A stretch of DNA of 64,000 bases. It comes from Chitinophagaceae bacterium T5-Br10_B2g13 (GTDB lineage Bacteria > Bacteroidota > Rhodothermia > Balneolales > Balneolaceae). The notes beneath the pieces were generated by a model. It made no database searches. It was not told where the DNA came from and saw nothing but the letters and a program-made list of their open reading frames with translations. Of this stretch, positions 63,794 through 64,000 are shown piece after piece. The first letter of the stretch is position 1, and every line of letters begins with the position of its first letter. A program made the position numbers and the translations under genes. Location: positions 1 through 64,000 of the forward strand of contig LKNA01000005.1 in assembly GCA_001564065.1 (NCBI GenBank). The letters run 5' to 3'.

Positions 63794-64000
63794 TGAGCAA
63801 CGCTGAACCTTCACTTAGTGAACAGCAAGAAATCAGACTTGAAAAGCTTGAAAAACTAAGAGAGCTGAATGTCAATCCGTTTCCGTACGAGTACGATGTT
63901 ACTCACTACTCCCAGGACATTTTAAACAATGAGAACGACTACCTGACTGACACACCGGAAGAGCCGGGTGACGCAAAGCGAGTTTCCGTTGCGGGACGTG
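63794..64000 (+). CDS. lysS: Lysyl-tRNA synthetase, N-terminal part (cut by window end)
   Basis: The ATG at 63794 opens a frame to the window end (69 codons). The translated start MSNAEPSLSEQQEIRLEKLE continues as LRELNVNPFPYEYD and KRVSVAGR, which is the N-terminal helix and the start of the OB-fold of class II LysRS. The stop and the catalytic domain lie beyond the window. Confidence 0.88.

Noticed and set aside
1-64000. CRISPR array, prophage, toxin-antitoxin or restriction system
   Set aside because: No regularly spaced repeats, phage structural genes or recognisable toxin or nuclease-methylase pairs were seen; the phage-type metallopeptidase relative stands alone.

Overview
The window looks like a chromosomal segment of a marine or halophilic member of the Balneolota/Rhodothermota branch near Bacteroidota. 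This is inferred from gene content: a GWxTD-domain protein, a PorV/PorQ-like outer-membrane protein, many lipoproteins with a Cys shortly after a short signal, weak Shine-Dalgarno signals, and a RAYT transposase with REP hairpins. No rRNA, CRISPR array, prophage or plasmid module was seen. Almost all of it is ordinary, densely packed core genome with a few accessory patches.

Layout. 1-4171: two paralogous pilin-like genes and a PilC/GspF platform gene (minus strand), surrounded by gene-poor, repeat-rich DNA. 4172-7570: a minus-strand operon of an anion transporter, a REC-only response regulator and a cNMP-domain histidine kinase. 7900-8650: a RAYT transposase between mirrored REP hairpins. 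8768-20703: mixed genes (CoA-disulfide-reductase-like flavoprotein, membrane proteins, DUF4168 lipoprotein, tRNA-Leu with a partly duplicated 3' end, OmpR-type regulator, esterase, PorV/PorQ-like protein, ECF sigma factor, Ppx, PrmA, a zincin-like protein lacking its catalytic Glu). 20966-28639: CoA-transferase, M28 peptidase, SDR, GatA, TatA and S9 peptidase. 28768-41353: AsnRS, an M16 peptidase, and the translation cluster rimP-nusA-infB-rbfA-truB-ribF-rpsO-pnp, all on the minus strand. 41519-51265: DUF192 lipoprotein, Fbp, CoaE, prfB with a programmed +1 frameshift, and a heterodimer-type ABC exporter pair with a variant RNase Z gene between its subunits. 51375-54571: an acyl-CoA carboxylase beta subunit and an AtuA-family protein. 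54691-58685: GWxTD protein, PdxA, methyltransferase and FtsE-like ATPase. 58925-63644: SDR, QueE/QueD (7-deazaguanine synthesis), an alkyltransferase-like protein, a DUF2520 protein, a divergent MEMO-like protein and a phosphopantetheinyl transferase. The window ends inside lysS.

The most unusual signals are: pilin-like proteins whose leader can only be Met-Gly and which lack Glu5; an RNase Z with Asp in place of the second His of HxHxDH plus a ~97-residue Arg/Ser-rich tail; a MEMO-family relative without the family's metal ligands; a metallopeptidase relative with HQLLH; a terminator-like hairpin in the rimP leader; and a tRNA-Leu 3' end duplicated in tandem. No complete, clearly novel multi-gene system could be demonstrated. 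All functional calls rest on motif reading by eye, without database searches.
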